From: Sphingobacterium athyrii
GTDB lineage: Bacteria > Bacteroidota > Bacteroidia > Sphingobacteriales > Sphingobacteriaceae
Length of the DNA: 64,000 nucleotides
Direction of reading: 5' to 3'
Assembly (NCBI RefSeq): GCF_003071065.1
Contig: NZ_QCXX01000006.1
Span: 62,001-126,000, forward strand
Shown: positions 63,643 through 64,000 of the stretch, piece by piece
Numbering within the stretch: the first letter of the stretch is position 1
Layout: each line of letters starts with the position of its first letter
Translations under genes and position numbers: made by a program
The notes under the pieces: generated by a model
Seen by the model: only the letters and a program-made list of their open reading frames with translations
Told to the model about the DNA's origin: nothing
Databases searched by the model: none

Positions 63643-64000
63643 ATGGAAAACGTAGAAGTTTGGATGCGGGGACCGATTGCAGGGATTCCCGATCTTTTGC
63701 AGCCGGTGGCTCATGCGCTGCTGCAGGCAGAAGAGGATATTGTGAAATATACTGCGCAGCTGTCATCTGAGCAGCTCTGGGCTCGTCCCTGTGGAAATGC
63801 CAGCATTGGATTTCACTTGTTGCATATCCGCGGTGTGATCGACCGCATGTTTACCTATGCTGCGGGCAAAGCGCTGTCTGCTGGGCAGTTCGATTACCTT
63901 CGGCAGGAGGGTGTCGTGGATATGGAGCTTAACGTAGCTACTTTAGTCGAAAACTTACAGCTGCAGATTGAGCAGGCCTTACAAATCTTAGCTGCTGTTA
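63643..64000 (+). CDS. DinB-family protein (5' part, runs past the window)
   Basis: ATG 63643, 8 bases after the DoxX frame end, opens a frame that has no stop before the window edge (119 codons visible). It contains AEEDIVKYTAQLSSEQLWAR and GFHLLHIRGVIDRMFTYA, fitting the DinB/YfiT-type four-helix bundle with metal-binding His (HLLH). DinB-like proteins include thiol transferases and damage-induced proteins. The start is clear; the end is outside the window. Confidence 0.72.
   Translation, partial: MENVEVWMRGPIAGIPDLLQPVAHALLQAEEDIVKYTAQLSSEQLWARPCGNASIGFHLLHIRGVIDRMFTYAAGKALSAGQFDYLRQEGVVDMELNVATLVENLQLQIEQALQILAAV

Noticed and set aside
1..64000. CRISPR arrays, tRNA, rRNA or riboswitches
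   Set aside because: No spaced identical repeats, cloverleaf-like or conserved riboswitch cores were found when reading the sequence.

Overview
The window looks like a chromosomal segment of a Bacteroidota bacterium, most likely Sphingobacterium or a close Sphingobacteriaceae relative. This is inferred from gene content: SusC/SusD pairs, an ECF sigma / FecR pair, TnpA/TnpB of IS66, Bacteroidota-type TAnnTTTG promoter boxes and AT-rich start regions instead of strong Shine-Dalgarno sites. No rRNA, tRNA or CRISPR array was seen.

Layout. (1) 1-16.4 kb is an accessory, AT-rich island. A mobilisation remnant (224-655) is followed by a defence-like operon at 736-9587: XRE regulator, PLD-SNF2 helicase, Eco57I-type methyltransferase with a candidate nuclease motif, and an SMC/RecF-like ATPase. 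Next come a broken IS66 copy and an intact IS21-family element (10321-12963). After that lie two minus-strand clusters of unrecognised membrane-linked proteins (13032-15356 and 15671-16381). (2) 16.4-17.3 kb is gene-poor and holds a long inverted repeat. (3) 17.3-25.6 kb has a small helical protein and a TlpA-like thioredoxin protein whose odd N-terminal region contains an exact 11-bp-period repeat. It continues with a SusC/SusD pair, a DUF6520-like peptide and a MauE/DoxX-type membrane protein. (4) 25.8-30 kb has a double-HNH protein with an unknown partner, a LytTR regulator and a DUF3024 protein. (5) 30.1-34.4 kb has a TetR regulator, a 40-bp palindromic operator and an SDR, then an operon of DoxX-like protein, K+ channel-like protein, bestrophin and an LCIB-type beta-carbonic anhydrase. 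(6) 34.5-39.3 kb is a siderophore uptake locus: PepSY reductase-like protein, TonB receptor and AraC regulator. (7) 39.5-51.5 kb is a polysaccharide/glycoprotein utilisation locus: GH29 fucosidase, secreted metzincin-like protease, LacI regulator, Ig-like lipoprotein, SusD, SusC with STN domain, FecR and ECF sigma. (8) 51.7-54.5 kb holds miscellaneous genes (DUF3592, leucine-rich repeat protein, small ORFs). (9) 54.7-60.9 kb is a tripartite RND efflux operon. (10) 61-64 kb has a PepSY-like protein, a HipBST toxin-antitoxin operon with three operators spaced exactly 41 bp apart, a frameshifted DoxX gene and the start of a DinB-family gene.

The strongest candidates for undescribed biology are the helicase/nuclease-methylase/ATPase operon, the three-gene membrane operon at 13032-15356, the bestrophin-LCIB carbonic anhydrase operon, the 11-bp periodic array at about 18.03-18.15 kb, and the phased operators of hipBST. 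All functional statements rest on reading motifs by eye; no database search was run.
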